From contig NZ_JAKFHA010000035.1 of assembly GCF_021502675.1 (NCBI RefSeq), positions 21,096-85,095 of the forward strand: a stretch of 64,000 nucleotides of DNA. The letters are read 5' to 3'. The stretch is from Yinghuangia soli. Its GTDB lineage: Bacteria > Actinomycetota > Actinomycetes > Streptomycetales > Streptomycetaceae. Positions 1 to 10,890 of this stretch are shown piece by piece; the first letter of the stretch is position 1, and every line of letters begins with the position of its first letter. The notes under the pieces are model-generated. The model did no database searches, was not told the DNA's origin, and was given only the letters and a program-made list of their open reading frames with translations. A program made the translations under genes and the position numbers.

Positions 1-867
1 CGGGTCGCTGTTCATCTTCTCCTTGGCCAGGCCCAGGTCCATGGCCAGCGACACGAGCCGGGCCTGCGCGCCGTCGTGCAGGTCGCGCTCGATGCGCCGC
101 ATGTCCGAGGCCGCGGTGTCGACCGCCGCCCCGCGGCTCACCTTCAGCTCCTCGACCTGCCGGGACAGGAACGCCGGGCCGAGCAGGCCGCGCACCATCG
201 TCCGGTCCACCCACGCCAGGCCGCGGATGATCTGCGGGGTCAGGAACAGCAGCACCACGCCCACCGCGAACACCAGGGTCACCGTGCCGAAGCCGGCCAG
301 GTAGACGTCGTCGCCCGGCGCGTGCGGCCCGTCGCCGCGCAGCAGCGCACCCGGCATGTCGGCTTCCCGGTACAGCGGCTGGGTCAGCGGATACGTGATC
401 ATCGCCAGCGTCACCGCCCAGGTGGCCACCGCCATGGCGAACGTGAAGATGCCCCACGGCAGCATCAGCACCAGGTACAGCGCCGCCCGCCAGCCACTGC
501 CGTCCGCCAGCGAGCTCTTCACCCATCCGGTGAAGCCCGGCGTCTTCTGCCGGAAGGGGGCGGGCTTGCCCACCACTTCGCCCATCAGGGCCTTGGCGCG
601 GCCGCGCTCCAGCGTGCCCCAGCCGCGGCACGCCATCACGGTCGCGCCGATCAGCGGCAGGCCCATCAGGAACAGCGGCGTCAGGCCGATGCCCAGCGCG
701 ACGAAGACCACCACATGGATGAAGCCGAGGATGCCCACGAACAAGTTGAGGGTGAGATGCATCGTCTCGCCCCATACGCGGGCACTGAACGGCGCCCGCC
801 AGAAACTCGGTCGGGACACCGGCACGCGGGGCTCCGCGCCGGGCACGGTGATACCAGCAGTCGACAT
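1..867 (-). CDS. Sensor histidine kinase, 5' part only
   Basis: Membrane sensor kinase of a two-component system; 289 codons are visible and the gene runs off the left edge. The N-terminal half has several hydrophobic segments, of the type seen in the sensor domain of streptomycete NarL-linked kinases. The HisKA_3 phosphoacceptor motif RDLHDGAQARL follows, with the likely phosphorylated histidine at residue 264. The ATP-binding domain and the cognate response regulator lie outside the window. The start is the ATG at 865-867; a GTG further in would remove part of the first hydrophobic region. Divergent from the nuo operon, with no sign of a functional link. Confidence 0.85.
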   Translation of the reverse strand, partial: MSTAGITVPGAEPRVPVSRPSFWRAPFSARVWGETMHLTLNLFVGILGFIHVVVFVALGIGLTPLFLMGLPLIGATVMACRGWGTLERGRAKALMGEVVGKPAPFRQKTPGFTGWVKSSLADGSGWRAALYLVLMLPWGIFTFAMAVATWAVTLAMITYPLTQPLYREADMPGALLRGDGPHAPGDDVYLAGFGTVTLVFAVGVVLLFLTPQIIRGLAWVDRTMVRGLLGPAFLSRQVEELKVSRGAAVDTAASDMRRIERDLHDGAQARLVSLAMDLGLAKEKMNSDP

Positions 868-1168
868 CGGGGCGGTCCTCGCTCGGGTGGTCTGCGGTCG
901 ATCCTTCCAGTAACACTTTCGCCGCCGCCGCCCGGAGGTCCCATGGCGCGCGTCGGTGTCTTCGTAGTAGGGCTGTCCCTACCCCGCCCCGCGGCCCCTC
1001 CGCCACCGCCCGGCGCCGGGCCTGCCGCGCCCGCCCCTGATCGGCCCTACCGCCGGTGCGGCGCGGCACGGGACAGTACAGGTGGACGGTGGCGGACAGT
1101 CCGGGGCCAATCCCCCTAGACTCCCGTGCCACAAGGGCAACGGAAGGGCAGCGAGAGGACGTACCAGG
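868..1168. other. Intergenic region between divergent kinase and nuo operon
   Basis: About 300 bases separating two divergent genes, so it must carry both promoters. I see no convincing -10/-35 pair, palindrome or small coding region. Only the nuoA ribosome binding site (AGAGGA, 1154-1159) is clear. Confidence 0.5.
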
Positions 1169-1546
1169 GTGACCGCACACGGCTACTTCAGTACGTACGG
1201 GCTCGTCGGCCTCGTCCTGCTCGTGGGCGCGGGCTTCGTCGCCGCCGCGTTCTCCGCGAACCGGCTGCTGCGCCCGGACGCGCCGTCCGTCGAGAAGCTC
1301 ATGACGTACGAGTGCGGCGTCGACCCGGTCGGCGAGGGCTGGGCCCAGACGCACATCCGCTACTACATCTACGCCTACCTGTACGTGATCTTCGCAGTGG
1401 ACGCCATCTACCTGTTCCCGTGGGCGACCGTCTTCGCCGACCCGGGCTTCGGCGCCACCACGCTGGTCGAGATGTTCGTCTTCGTCGGCTTCCTGGCCGT
1501 CGGACTGCTGTACGCGTGGCGGAAGGGCGTGCTGACGTGGACCTGA
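1169..1546 (+). CDS. nuoA: NADH-quinone oxidoreductase subunit A
   Basis: Small membrane subunit of complex I that closes the quinone cavity at the junction of the peripheral and membrane arms. The 125-residue product has the family's three hydrophobic helices and the conserved loop with YECGVDPVG between helices 1 and 2. The GTG at 1169 is chosen because AGAGGA stands nine bases upstream; longer readings enter GC-rich leader. First gene of a ten-gene operon (A, B, C, H-N). It overlaps nuoB by 10 bases. Confidence 0.95.
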   Translation: MTAHGYFSTYGLVGLVLLVGAGFVAAAFSANRLLRPDAPSVEKLMTYECGVDPVGEGWAQTHIRYYIYAYLYVIFAVDAIYLFPWATVFADPGFGATTLVEMFVFVGFLAVGLLYAWRKGVLTWT

Positions 1547-2295
1547 CCCGCCGTCCTGCCGGTGGGCCGGCGAGTGGGCCGGTGAGCCTTCCGACGCCCA
1601 CGCTCGGGCCGCTCTCGCGGCTCGCGCCGGACCCGGTCCGGCTGGTGCTCAACTGGGGGCGCCGCTATTCGCTGTGGGTCTTCAACTTCGGGCTGGCCTG
1701 CTGCGCCATCGAGTTCATCGCCTCGTCGATGGCCAAGCACGACTTCATCCGGCTCGGCGTGATCCCGTTCGCGCCCGGGCCTCGGCAGGCCGACCTGATG
1801 ATCGTGTCGGGCACCGTGACGGACAAGATGGCGCCGGCCATCAAGCGCCTGTACGAGCAGATGCCGGAGCCCAAGTACGTCATCTCGTTCGGCTCCTGCG
1901 CCAACTGCGGCGGCCCCTACTGGGATTCGTACAGCGTCACCAAGGGCGTCGACCAGATCATCCCGGTGGACGTCTACGTGCCGGGCTGCCCGCCGCGGCC
2001 CGAGGCGCTGCTGCAGGGCATCCTCAAGCTCCAGGAGAAGATCGCCGGCGAGTCGCTCGCGGACCGCTACGCGGGCCCCGCGGGTGATGGGGACGGCACC
2101 CCGGCCCGGGCCGGCCTGGCGCGCGGCGAGCGCGCCAAGTCGGTGGCCCGCGCCAAGCGCGACAGCGGCGCGGTGCTCTCCGCCGGACCCGATGAGGCGA
2201 CGGCCGCGGCGCTGCCCGCCCATGCCGTGCCCGACAACGCCCTGCGCCGGCCGCTCGTCCGGCCGCCCTCTCCCGCGGACGGCGGTGCGGTGTGA
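1537..2295 (+). CDS. nuoB: NADH-quinone oxidoreductase subunit B
   Basis: Peripheral-arm subunit that holds the terminal 4Fe-4S cluster N2 next to the quinone site. The cluster ligands are visible: the adjacent pair in LACCAIEF, then GSCANCGG and VPGCPPRPE. The 252-residue product is longer than usual because of a C-terminal tail of about 70 residues rich in Ala, Arg and Asp, with no domain I recognise. The GTG start at 1537 lies inside the end of nuoA, so translation is probably coupled. With no nuoD in this operon, the usual NuoB-NuoD quinone pocket would need a NuoD from elsewhere. Confidence 0.94.
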   Translation: MDLTRRPAGGPASGPVSLPTPTLGPLSRLAPDPVRLVLNWGRRYSLWVFNFGLACCAIEFIASSMAKHDFIRLGVIPFAPGPRQADLMIVSGTVTDKMAPAIKRLYEQMPEPKYVISFGSCANCGGPYWDSYSVTKGVDQIIPVDVYVPGCPPRPEALLQGILKLQEKIAGESLADRYAGPAGDGDGTPARAGLARGERAKSVARAKRDSGAVLSAGPDEATAAALPAHAVPDNALRRPLVRPPSPADGGAV

Positions 2296-3092
2296 CACCC
2301 GACGAGATCCGCGGCGCGCTCGGCGACGCCGCGGTGTCCGACGCGTACGGCCTGCCGACCGCGGACGTTCCCGCGGAGAACTGGACCGCCGCGCTGACCG
2401 CGGCCCGCGACATCCTGGGCCTGACGTACTTCGACTGGCTCACCGCGGTCGACGAGACCGCCGACGGCTTCACCGTGGTCGCCCACCTGTGCACCGCCCC
2501 GGGTCCGCGGATGCTGCTGCGCACCCGCATCCCGCACGAGGACCCGCACCTGCCGACCGCGACCGGCGTGTACGCGGGAGCGGCCTGGCACGAGCGCGAG
2601 ACCGCCGAGATGTTCGGCATCACGTTCGACGACCACCCGCACCCGGCCCCGCTGCTGCTGCCGGACGGCTTCGAGGGCCACCCGCTGCGCAAGGACTTCG
2701 TGCTCGCCTCGCGCGTCGCCAAGCCGTGGCCGGGCGCCAAGGAGCCGGGCGAGTCCGACGCCCACGAGGGCGGCGCCGCCCGCGCCCCGGGCCGGCGGCG
2801 GATACTGCCGCCCGGCGTCCCCGACCCCAACGAGTGGGGCCCGCTGGCCGGCCAGGCGCCTCCGGAGCCCCCTGCCGAACGCGCCCCGCGCCCCGGCCGC
2901 GCCGACCGCACCCCCGGCGACCGCCCGCCACGCCCGGACCGCCCGCGCCGCAGCCGCAGCGCATCGGAGGGCTCGGCGAGCCAAGCGGGGACGGCCGATC
3001 CGGCTGCGGCGCCGGAACCGTCCGCGCCCGTGGAACCCGGCGAGCCCGCCCCGTCCGCTGACGAACCCACTCCTCCCCAGGAGGGCGCGTGA
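2292..3092 (+). CDS. nuoC: NADH-quinone oxidoreductase subunit C
   Basis: 30-kDa type subunit of the complex I peripheral arm. The signature runs from [19 protein letters not shown] through [11 protein letters not shown] at roughly residues 96-138. The last third of the 266-residue product is a Pro/Arg/Ala-rich low-complexity tail not found in typical NuoC. It is not fused to NuoD, and no NuoD follows: the next gene is nuoH. The GTG start overlaps the nuoB stop by four bases and the stop overlaps nuoH the same way. Confidence 0.93.
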   Translation: MTPDEIRGALGDAAVSDAYGLPTADVPAENWTAALTAARDILGLTYFDWLTAVDETADGFTVVAHLCTAPGPRMLLRTRIPHEDPHLPTATGVYAGAAWHERETAEMFGITFDDHPHPAPLLLPDGFEGHPLRKDFVLASRVAKPWPGAKEPGESDAHEGGAARAPGRRRILPPGVPDPNEWGPLAGQAPPEPPAERAPRPGRADRTPGDRPPRPDRPRRSRSASEGSASQAGTADPAAAPEPSAPVEPGEPAPSADEPTPPQEGA

Positions 3093-4048
3093 CCCTCTTC
3101 GAGGTTCTCGTCCGCCTTGTCCTCGTCCTCCTCTGCTTCCTCGTCCTCCCCCTGGTCATCGGCCAGACCGAGCACAAGGTCATGGGCCACATGCAGGCCC
3201 GGGTCGGCCCGATCTACGCGGGCGGCTTCCACGGCTGGGCGCAACTGGTCGCGGACGGGGTGAAGTTCGCCCAAAAGGAAGACGTGGTGCCGGCCGGTGC
3301 CGACCGCCGGGTCTTCCGGCTCGCTCCGGCCGTCGCGCTGATCCCGTACATGGTGGTGCTGATCGCCATCCCGCTGGGTCCCGGCGACCTGGTCGGCCGC
3401 AGCATCGACGCGGGCGTGTTCTTCGTCCTCGCGGTGATGGGCGTCGGGGTGCTCGGCTCGCTCATGGCGGGCTGGGCGTCCGCCAACAAGTTCTCGCTGC
3501 TCGGTGCCCTGCGCACCGCCGCGCAGCTGATGGCGTACGAGCTGCCGATGCTGCTGGCCGCCGCATCCGTCGCGATGGCCGCCGGCACGCTGTCGCTGAC
3601 CGGCATCCTCGGCGAGTGGCAGTGGTGGTGGCTGCCCTGGCAGGCGGTCGGCGCGGTGGTGTTCTTCACCGCCGGCCTCGCCGAACTGCAGCGGCCGCCG
3701 TTCGACATGCCGGTGGCCGACTCGGAGATCATCTTCGGCGCGTACACCGAGTACACCGGCCTGCGCTTCGCCCTGTTCCTGCTCGCCGAGTACGCCGGGA
3801 TCCTGGTGCTCTGCGCGCTGACCACCGTGCTTTTCCTGGGCGGCTGGCACGGCCCGTGGTCCGGCGATGTCGGTTGGCTGTGGACGCTGCTCAAGACCGG
3901 CCTGCTCGCGTTCGTGGTCATCTGGCTGCGGGTCAGCTATCCGCGGCTGCGCGAGGACCAGCTGCAGAAGCTCGCCTGGACCGGCCTGATCCCGCTGGCC
4001 CTCGGGCAGCTCGTGCTCACCGGCATCGTGAGGGTGGCCACCGCATGA
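3089..4048 (+). CDS. nuoH: NADH-quinone oxidoreductase subunit H
   Basis: Membrane subunit that forms most of the quinone-binding chamber and links redox chemistry to the proton-pumping arm. The 319 residues show multiple hydrophobic helices and family signatures such as [21 protein letters not shown] near the N-terminus and [16 protein letters not shown] in the middle. The length is a little short for the family because the C-terminal region is compact. GGAGGG at 3080-3085 precedes the GTG start, and the gene overlaps both neighbours by four bases. Confidence 0.95.
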   Translation: MTLFEVLVRLVLVLLCFLVLPLVIGQTEHKVMGHMQARVGPIYAGGFHGWAQLVADGVKFAQKEDVVPAGADRRVFRLAPAVALIPYMVVLIAIPLGPGDLVGRSIDAGVFFVLAVMGVGVLGSLMAGWASANKFSLLGALRTAAQLMAYELPMLLAAASVAMAAGTLSLTGILGEWQWWWLPWQAVGAVVFFTAGLAELQRPPFDMPVADSEIIFGAYTEYTGLRFALFLLAEYAGILVLCALTTVLFLGGWHGPWSGDVGWLWTLLKTGLLAFVVIWLRVSYPRLREDQLQKLAWTGLIPLALGQLVLTGIVRVATA

Positions 4049-4653
4049 CGCGCATGTCCAAGTTCCCCGGTGCCGGCCTGGCCAAGGGCCTGGCCGTCAC
4101 GTTGCGGACCATGACGAAGCGTTCCGTCACCCAGGGGTATCCCGAGGTGCTGCCGGAACTGCCGCCCCGCTCCCGCGGGGTCATCGCGCTGTTCGAGGAG
4201 AACTGCACGGTCTGCATGCTGTGCGCGCGCGAGTGCCCGGACTGGTGCATCTACATCGACTCGCACAAGGAAGTCGTGCCGGCCAAGGAGCCGGGCGCGC
4301 GCGACCGCACGCGCAACGTCCTGGACCGCTTCGCGATCGACTTCGCGCTGTGCATGTACTGCGGGATCTGCGTCGAGGTGTGCCCGTTCGACGCGCTGTT
4401 CTGGTCGCCCGAGTTCGAGTACGCGACCGAGGACATCCAGCAGCTCACCCACGAGAAGGACACGCTGCGCGCCTGGATGTGGACGGTGCCCGCACCGCCC
4501 GCGCTGGACGAGCGGGCCGAGGAACCCAAGGAGCTGACGATGGCCCGCCGGGCGGCGGACAAGCTGGCGAAGGAGCAGGCGCAGGCCGCATCCGAAGCAT
4601 CCGGGGCGTCCGCGTCCGAGGCGTCCGAGGCGCCCGAGGACGGTACGCCGTGA
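4045..4653 (+). CDS. nuoI: NADH-quinone oxidoreductase subunit I (2x 4Fe-4S)
   Basis: Ferredoxin-like peripheral-arm subunit carrying clusters N6a and N6b that pass electrons to NuoB. Both CxxCxxCxxxCP motifs are intact: [12 protein letters not shown] and [12 protein letters not shown]. The 202-residue product ends in an Ala/Ser/Glu-rich tail of about 45 residues that lacks family conservation. The ATG start overlaps the nuoH stop. Confidence 0.95.
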   Translation: MTRMSKFPGAGLAKGLAVTLRTMTKRSVTQGYPEVLPELPPRSRGVIALFEENCTVCMLCARECPDWCIYIDSHKEVVPAKEPGARDRTRNVLDRFAIDFALCMYCGICVEVCPFDALFWSPEFEYATEDIQQLTHEKDTLRAWMWTVPAPPALDERAEEPKELTMARRAADKLAKEQAQAASEASGASASEASEAPEDGTP

Positions 4654-5231
4654 GCGCGCTCGCCGCGGCCGCCGACCTGTCCGGCAGCGGCGGCCCCGGG
4701 TTCCTGTCGCCGACCGGTGCCGAGGTCGCGTTCGTGCTGATCGGGCTCGTGGTGCTGGGCTCGGCGCTGCTGGTGGTCACCACGAAGCAGATCGTGCACG
4801 CCGCGCTGTGGCTGGTGGTCACGCTCGGCGGCCTGGCCGCGGAGTACCTGCTGCTGACCGCGGAGTTCATCGCGTGGGTGCAGGTGCTCATCTACATCGG
4901 GGCGGTCGTCGTCCTGCTGCTGTTCGGGCTGATGCTGACCCGGGCCCCGATCGGGCGGTCCGCGGAACTCGACTCGGCGTCCAAGTGGCCCGCGCTGCTG
5001 GTCGCGGGCGCGGCCGCGGCGACGCTGCTGACCGTGGTGGTGGACGCCTTCCACGCCGCCTACCTGGACCTGGGCGAGACCGGCGACGGTTCGGCGCGGG
5101 TGACCGGCGAGAGCCTGTTCCGGGTGTGGGTGCTGCCTTTCGAGGTGCTGTCGGTGCTGCTGCTGGCCGCGCTGATCGGCGCGATCATCCTGTCCCGCAG
5201 CCGCGGCGACGACGCGGACCGGAGGCGATGA
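4650..5231 (+). CDS. nuoJ: NADH-quinone oxidoreductase subunit J
   Basis: Hydrophobic subunit of the complex I membrane arm. The 193-residue product has the expected helices and the conserved stretch with [20 protein letters not shown] and [23 protein letters not shown] start overlaps the nuoI stop by four bases. Function is proton translocation coupling together with NuoK and NuoH. Confidence 0.94.
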   Translation: MSALAAAADLSGSGGPGFLSPTGAEVAFVLIGLVVLGSALLVVTTKQIVHAALWLVVTLGGLAAEYLLLTAEFIAWVQVLIYIGAVVVLLLFGLMLTRAPIGRSAELDSASKWPALLVAGAAAATLLTVVVDAFHAAYLDLGETGDGSARVTGESLFRVWVLPFEVLSVLLLAALIGAIILSRSRGDDADRRR

Positions 5232-5235
5232 CCCC

Positions 5236-5604
5236 GTGCACCTCGTGTATCCGCTGATCCTCGCGGTCCTGCTGTTCTGTATCGGCCTGTACGGCGTGCT
5301 GGCCCGGCGCAACGCGATCCTGGTCCTGATGTCGGTCGAGCTGATGCTCAACGCGGTCAACATCAACCTCGTGGCGTTCGACATGTGGCTGCGCGACACG
5401 CTGCACGCGGGCCAGGCGCTGACCCTGTTCGTCATCACCATCGCGGCCGCCGAGATCGGCCTGGGCCTGGCGATCGTGCTCATGGTCTTCCGCAACCGCG
5501 CCACCTCCGACGTGGCGGCGCTGCGCGAACTGGCCGAGCCGGGCGCCGGTCCGAAGTCCGCCGCCTCATCCGCCCGTACCGCTCCCGGAAACGAGGCCGC
5601 ATGA
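5236..5604 (+). CDS. nuoK: NADH-quinone oxidoreductase subunit K
   Basis: Small MrpC-like membrane subunit of complex I with three helices. The conserved membrane glutamate lies in [17 protein letters not shown], and a second one in [12 protein letters not shown]; both are used in proton translocation. At 122 residues it is about 20 longer than usual, from a hydrophilic Ala/Ser-rich tail. The GTG at 5236 is chosen because GGAGG at 5221-5225 is well spaced. This is the only junction in the operon without an overlap (a gap of four bases after nuoJ). Confidence 0.94.
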   Translation: MHLVYPLILAVLLFCIGLYGVLARRNAILVLMSVELMLNAVNINLVAFDMWLRDTLHAGQALTLFVITIAAAEIGLGLAIVLMVFRNRATSDVAALRELAEPGAGPKSAASSARTAPGNEAA

Positions 5605-7565
5605 CCACGGCAGCGGGCCTGGCCGCCGGACTCCCGTTCCTCGCCGCCCTGCTGGGCCTCGCGGCCGGCCGCCGCAGTCCGGCCGCCGCGCGTGCGCTGG
5701 CCGTCTTCCCGCTGGCCGCCACGGCCGTGCTCGCCGCGTGGGTCGCGGTCCGGCACGGTTCGGGCGGCGTGACCACGCGGGGCATCGAACTGACGCCCAC
5801 CGGCGCCCTCGACATCACGCTCTCGCTGCGCATCGACGGCCTGTCCGCGCTGGTCAGCGCGATGGTCGCGGTGGTGGCGCTGCTGGTGCAGATCTACTCG
5901 GCGGCGTATCTGCGCAAGGACCCGCGCTACTCGTCGTACGCGGCGCTGGTCTCGCTGTTCACCGCCGCGATGCTGCTGGTGGTCTACACGGGCGACCTGA
6001 TCGTGCTGCTGGTCGGCTGGGAAGTGATGGGCGTCTGCTCGTACTTCCTGATCGGGCACTACTGGGAGACCGAGGTGGCGCGGGCCGCCGCGGTCAAGGC
6101 GTTCGTGGTCACCAAGCTCGGCGACGTGCCGTTCCTGATCGGCATCCTGGTGATCGGGGTGGGCAGCGGGTCGTTCGAGATCGGCGAGATCGTGGACGGC
6201 GTGCCGCCGGGCGGCGCGGCCTGGGTCACCGCCGGGACGCTGCTCATGCTGGGCGGTGTGGCCGGCAAGTCGGCGCAAGTGCCGCTGCAGACCTGGCTCC
6301 CGGACGCGATGGCCGGTCCGACGCCGGTCAGTGCGCTGATCCACGCGGCGACGATGGTCGCGGCGGGCGTGTACGTGGTGGCCCGGCTGTACCCGGTGTT
6401 CCTGGCGTCCGGCACCACGCTGCTCGTGCTCGCGGTGATCGCCGCGGTCACCATGGTGTTCTCGGCGCTGGCCGCGTTCGCGCAGGACGACCTCAAGCGC
6501 GTGCTCGCGTGGTCGACGGTCAGCCAGCTCGCGTACATGACGGGCGGCCTGGCCGCGGGCGGGCGCGATGCGGCGGTCTTCCACCTGCTGACGCACGGCG
6601 CCTTCAAGGCCCTGCTGTTCCTGGCCGCGGGCGTGGTCATCCACCTCGCGGGCAGCGGCCGCATCCGCGACATGGGCGGGCTGCGGCACCGCGCTCCGGT
6701 GGTGTTCTGGACGATGACCGCGGGGCTTGCCGCGCTGGTCGGCGTGCCGCCGATGTCCGGGTTCTTCAGCAAGGAAGCGGTCCTGGGCGCGGCCGAGCAC
6801 ACCGCTTTCGGGCCGTCGGCGGACGGCGCGCCGCAGGCGGCCGGCTGGCTGGTGCTGATCGCGGCGCTGCTGACCGCGGGGCTGACGGCGGCGTACGCGA
6901 CGCGGGTGTGGCTGCGGGTGTTCTTCGGTGCGGACCGGCTGCCGGAACGGACCGAGGCCCCGGCACCCGAGGACGCGCACGACGGGCATGGCGCGCATGG
7001 CGGCCCGGTGCCGCGGGCGATGCTGTGGCCGCTCGTGGTGCTGACCGTCCCGACCGTCCTGCTCGGCTTCATCGGCCTGCCGAATTCATGGCTGGCCTCC
7101 TGGCTGGGCGATGCGGACGGCCGCGTGTACGACGAGGGCGCGGCGAATGCCGGGGTGCTTCTCCAGGAGCACGCCTACTACGACTTGGCCCCGCGGCTCG
7201 GCACGTCCCTGATCGCGGTCGCGCTGCTCGCGGCGGGCGCGGGGGCGGTCTACATGATGTGGCGCCGTGACCCGGCCGCCGACCCGGCGCGGGTCCTGGG
7301 CCCGCTGCGCGGCCCCGCGGAGCGCGGGTTCGACGTGGACCGGCTGTACGACGCGGTCGTGGTCCGCCCGGTGGGCGTCCTGGCGCGGGGTGCGCGGTTC
7401 GTGGACGACAAGGTCGTCGACGGGTACGTGCGCGGTGCGGCCGAGGGCGCGTGGTTCGCGGGCGGCGGCCTGCGGCGCAGTCAGAACGGAAACGTGCAGG
7501 TGTACTTGGCCGGGCTCCTCGCGGGCTTCGTGGTTCTCGCGGTCGCAGTGGCGGTGGGCGTATGA
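5601..7565 (+). CDS. nuoL: NADH-quinone oxidoreductase subunit L
   Basis: Largest antiporter-like proton-pumping subunit of complex I, 654 residues. The Proton_antipo_M core is clear, with [41 protein letters not shown] and [19 protein letters not shown]. The C-terminal region with [11 protein letters not shown] and a final hydrophobic segment fits the NuoL lateral helix and anchor. A His/Asp/Gly-rich loop ([11 protein letters not shown]) precedes the C-terminal part. ATG start overlaps nuoK by four bases. Confidence 0.95.
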   Translation: MTTAAGLAAGLPFLAALLGLAAGRRSPAAARALAVFPLAATAVLAAWVAVRHGSGGVTTRGIELTPTGALDITLSLRIDGLSALVSAMVAVVALLVQIYSAAYLRKDPRYSSYAALVSLFTAAMLLVVYTGDLIVLLVGWEVMGVCSYFLIGHYWETEVARAAAVKAFVVTKLGDVPFLIGILVIGVGSGSFEIGEIVDGVPPGGAAWVTAGTLLMLGGVAGKSAQVPLQTWLPDAMAGPTPVSALIHAATMVAAGVYVVARLYPVFLASGTTLLVLAVIAAVTMVFSALAAFAQDDLKRVLAWSTVSQLAYMTGGLAAGGRDAAVFHLLTHGAFKALLFLAAGVVIHLAGSGRIRDMGGLRHRAPVVFWTMTAGLAALVGVPPMSGFFSKEAVLGAAEHTAFGPSADGAPQAAGWLVLIAALLTAGLTAAYATRVWLRVFFGADRLPERTEAPAPEDAHDGHGAHGGPVPRAMLWPLVVLTVPTVLLGFIGLPNSWLASWLGDADGRVYDEGAANAGVLLQEHAYYDLAPRLGTSLIAVALLAAGAGAVYMMWRRDPAADPARVLGPLRGPAERGFDVDRLYDAVVVRPVGVLARGARFVDDKVVDGYVRGAAEGAWFAGGGLRRSQNGNVQVYLAGLLAGFVVLAVAVAVGV

Positions 7566-9136
7566 GTGTCGTGCTGCTCGTGGTGATCGCGCTGCCGCTG
7601 CTCGGCGCCGCGCTGCTGCTGGCCGGGCAGCCGGCCGCGGGCGCGGGCGCGGATGGTGCGGGGGGCCGGCGGGCGCAGTGGACCGGCGTGGCGTTCAGCG
7701 GTGCGACGCTCGCGCTGACGGTCGCGCTCGCGGCCGGGTTCGACCGGGACGACGCGCGGTCGATGCAGTTCGAGACCGACAAGGTGTGGGCGTCCTCGCT
7801 GGACCTGCACTTCCACGTCGGCATCGACGGCATCTCGCTGCCGCTGCTCGTGCTGACCGCGCTGCTGACATTCCTGGTCGCCGTCCACAGCCTGGGGACA
7901 GTTCCGGCGGGCGGCAGCACCAACGCCTACCTTGCGCTCGTGCTGGTCCTGGAAGCGGGCGTGCTCGGCACGTTCGCGGCGCTGGACCTGATCCTGTTCT
8001 TCCTGTTCTTCGAGGTCGTACTGATCCCCATGTACTTCCTCATCGCCCGCTGGGGCACGCCCGGCGAGCGCGGCCCGGCGGCGTTCAAGTTCATCCTGTA
8101 CACGCTGCTCGGCTCGGCGGTGATGCTGCTGGGCTTCCTGCTGGTCCAGGCGCACACCGGCACGTTCGACATCACGCAGCTGACGGTCGGCGCGGGCGAC
8201 GGCATGTCGCGCGGCGTGCAGATCACCGCGTTCCTGGCGGTCGCCCTCGGCCTGGCGGTCAAGGTGCCGATGTGGCCGCTGCACACCTGGCTTCCGGACG
8301 CGCACACCGCGGCGCCGACCGGGGGATCGGTGCTGCTGGCCGGGGTGCTGCTCAAGATGGGGACGTACGGGCTGATCCGCATCGCGGTGCCCGTACTGCC
8401 CGAGGGCGCCGAACTGTTCGCGCCCTACCTGGCGGCGTTCGGCACGGTCGGCATCGTCTACGGCTCGCTGGTGTGCCTGGCGCTGCTGCGCAGCCCGGAC
8501 GGCGACCTCAAGCGGGTCATCGCGTACTCGTCGGTGGGCCACATGGGCTTCGCGCTGCTCGGCATCGCGACGCTGACGCCGCAGGGCATCAACGGCGCGC
8601 TCTTCGTCAACATCGGCCACGGCCTCATCACCGGCCTGCTGTTCTTCCTGGCCGGCGCGGTCAAGGAGCGCAGCGGTTCGGTGCTGATCGGCCGCATCGG
8701 CGGCAGCCTGTACGCGCGCGCACCGCGGCTCGGCGGGCTGCTCGCCTTCGCCGCGGTGGCGGGCCTGGGGCTGCCCGGGCTGGCCGGGTTCTGGGGCGAA
8801 CTGCTGGCGATGTACGGGGCGTACGACCCGGCGGCCGGGCTGGACCGGCCGCTGTACCGGGTGCTGCTGGCGGCGGCGGGCATCGGGACGGTGCTGACCG
8901 CGGCGTACATGCTGGGCATCGTGCGCAAGGTGTGCGCCGGTCCCGGGCTGGGCGCGGTGAGTCCGGTGGCGGCCGAGCCGGTGGCCCGCATCGAACCGCT
9001 GCCCGACATCGGCCGTGTGGACGTCTTGGCCTGGGGGCCGCTGGTGGTGCTCACCGTGGTCGCCGGGCTGTGGCCCGCGTCGGTCCTCGCGGTCACCGAT
9101 CCCGCCGTCCGCGCGCTTCTGGGAGGCGGGTCATGA
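7562..9136 (+). CDS. nuoM: NADH-quinone oxidoreductase subunit M
   Basis: Second antiporter-like proton-pumping subunit, 524 residues. Family marks include FEVVLIPMYFLIARWG, MWPLHTWLPDAHTAAPTGGS with the conserved lysine region just upstream, and KRVIAYSSVGHMGF. The ATG start overlaps the nuoL stop. A short N-terminal insertion (about residues 22-37) is Gly/Ala rich. Confidence 0.95.
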   Translation: MSVVLLVVIALPLLGAALLLAGQPAAGAGADGAGGRRAQWTGVAFSGATLALTVALAAGFDRDDARSMQFETDKVWASSLDLHFHVGIDGISLPLLVLTALLTFLVAVHSLGTVPAGGSTNAYLALVLVLEAGVLGTFAALDLILFFLFFEVVLIPMYFLIARWGTPGERGPAAFKFILYTLLGSAVMLLGFLLVQAHTGTFDITQLTVGAGDGMSRGVQITAFLAVALGLAVKVPMWPLHTWLPDAHTAAPTGGSVLLAGVLLKMGTYGLIRIAVPVLPEGAELFAPYLAAFGTVGIVYGSLVCLALLRSPDGDLKRVIAYSSVGHMGFALLGIATLTPQGINGALFVNIGHGLITGLLFFLAGAVKERSGSVLIGRIGGSLYARAPRLGGLLAFAAVAGLGLPGLAGFWGELLAMYGAYDPAAGLDRPLYRVLLAAAGIGTVLTAAYMLGIVRKVCAGPGLGAVSPVAAEPVARIEPLPDIGRVDVLAWGPLVVLTVVAGLWPASVLAVTDPAVRALLGGGS

Positions 9137-10773
9137 CCGTCGCGATCTCGCCTCAGGGCATGCCGACCGCCTCCGCGCACGACTCGCTGTCGCTCGTGCA
9201 GGACATCGACTGGGCGGCCGTGGCACCGCCGTTGGCCCTCGCCGTCGCCGCGCTGGTCGTGCTGCTCGCCGACCTGTTCCTGGCCGGTCCGCGCAAGGTG
9301 TGGCTCGCGTGGATCTCGCTCGGCGGACTGGCCGCTGCTCTCGTACTCCTGCTGCCGCTGAACGACGGCGATACCCGCGCGACGTTCTGCGCCCCGGCGA
9401 ACCCGACCACGACGCCCGGCTGTTCGTACGTCGTCGACGACTTCACGCTGGTGCTGCAGCTCGTGCTGATCGCCTCGGCCGCGGTCGTGGTGCTGCTGTC
9501 GATGCCGATGACCGCGCCGCGCCCGTGGGCCGACGAGCGCGACGTCGACTCCGGAGTCCCGGGCGGCGAGTACCACTTCCTGCTGCTCGCCTCCGCGACC
9601 GGCGCGGTCACCCTGGTCGCGGCCCGCGACCTGCTCACCCTGGTCGTGGCCCTGGAGACGCTGTCGCTCCCGGCGTTCGCACTCGTCGGCCTGCGGCGCG
9701 ACGGACGCGGCGGCGAGGCGGCGCTCAAGTACTTCCTGATGTCGGTCGCGGCCACCGCGGTGCTGCTCTTCGGCATCAGCCTGCTGTACGGCGCGACCGG
9801 CACGGTGTACCTGGACCGGGTGGCCGCCGCGCTGACCGCTCTGGACCCGCGCCTGGAGACCGTCGCCGCGACCGGTGCGGCGCTCACCCTGGCCGGCTTC
9901 GCGTTCAAGGTCGCCGCGGTGCCGTTCCACTTCTGGGTGCCGGACACCTACCGCGGCGCGCCCGTGCCGGTGGCCGCCTACCTGTCGGTCGTCTCGAAGA
10001 CGGCCGGATTCGGCGGCCTGCTGCTGGTCGCGGGCATCGCGCTGCGCCCCTACGCGCACGTGTGGGGACCGGCGCTCGCGGTGCTGGCCGCGCTGACGAT
10101 GACGGTCGGCAACCTGGTCGCGGTGCGGGTGGCGACCGGCTCGGGCGACGCGGTACGGCTGCTGGCCTGGTCGTCCATCGCCCAGTCGGGCTACGTCCTG
10201 GTGCCGTTCGGCACGGCCGCGGGGGAGGGCGCCGACCTGAGCGAGCGGCTGTCCGCCTCGGTCGCGTACCTGGCGGTGTACGCGGTCATGAACCTCGGTG
10301 CCTTCGCGGTCGTCACGGCGGTCGGCCGCGACCGGCCCACGGGGCTGCTGTCCGACTACCGCGGCCTGCTGCGCGCCCGGCCCGCACCCGCGCTGGCGAT
10401 GGCGTTCTTCCTGCTCTGCCTGGCCGGGCTGCCGCCGGGCCTGATGGGGCTCTTCGCGAAGGTCACCGTCTTCCAGGCGGTGGTGGCGGGCGGGACCGGC
10501 TGGCTGGCCGTGGTGATGGCCGTGAACGTGGTGATCGGCCTGTACTACTACCTCGTGTGGACGGCGCTGCTGTTCGCGCCGCCGGTGCCCGGGGCGCCGC
10601 CCGCGGCGGAGGGAACCCCCGAAGGGCCGGGGACGTTGGGTGCGGCAGGGGCACTGCGCGTCCCGATGCCGTTCGCGCTCGCGATCGCGGTGGCATTCGT
10701 GCTCGGCGTGGTGCTGTCGGTGGCTCCGCAGATCGTCCTGCAGGTGCTCACGGTGCCGGGGCTGCTGGGCTGA
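9133..10773 (+). CDS. nuoN: NADH-quinone oxidoreductase subunit N
   Basis: Third antiporter-like subunit of the membrane arm, 546 residues, last gene of the operon. Recognised by GFAFKVAAVPFHFWVPDTYRGAPVPVAAYLS and the following LAWSSIAQSGYVL. The ATG start overlaps nuoM. The bases just downstream are GC-rich with repeated CCCGG words but no clean terminator hairpin, so the operon's 3' end is not fixed by sequence. Confidence 0.95.
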   Translation: MTVAISPQGMPTASAHDSLSLVQDIDWAAVAPPLALAVAALVVLLADLFLAGPRKVWLAWISLGGLAAALVLLLPLNDGDTRATFCAPANPTTTPGCSYVVDDFTLVLQLVLIASAAVVVLLSMPMTAPRPWADERDVDSGVPGGEYHFLLLASATGAVTLVAARDLLTLVVALETLSLPAFALVGLRRDGRGGEAALKYFLMSVAATAVLLFGISLLYGATGTVYLDRVAAALTALDPRLETVAATGAALTLAGFAFKVAAVPFHFWVPDTYRGAPVPVAAYLSVVSKTAGFGGLLLVAGIALRPYAHVWGPALAVLAALTMTVGNLVAVRVATGSGDAVRLLAWSSIAQSGYVLVPFGTAAGEGADLSERLSASVAYLAVYAVMNLGAFAVVTAVGRDRPTGLLSDYRGLLRARPAPALAMAFFLLCLAGLPPGLMGLFAKVTVFQAVVAGGTGWLAVVMAVNVVIGLYYYLVWTALLFAPPVPGAPPAAEGTPEGPGTLGAAGALRVPMPFALAIAVAFVLGVVLSVAPQIVLQVLTVPGLLG

Positions 10774-10890
10774 CCGTGCCCGGGCGGTCCGGGGCTGTCG
10801 TACCCGGCTGGGCAGCCGGCGTCGTGCCCGGTTGCGTGCCCGGCGCGCCGTGCCCCGCGCGTCCGCGGAGGCGTGACGTCGGCTCTGTGG

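Noticed and set aside
356..913. Plus-strand open frame of 185 codons at the left end
   Set aside because: It is antisense to a histidine kinase with a clear HisKA_3 motif.
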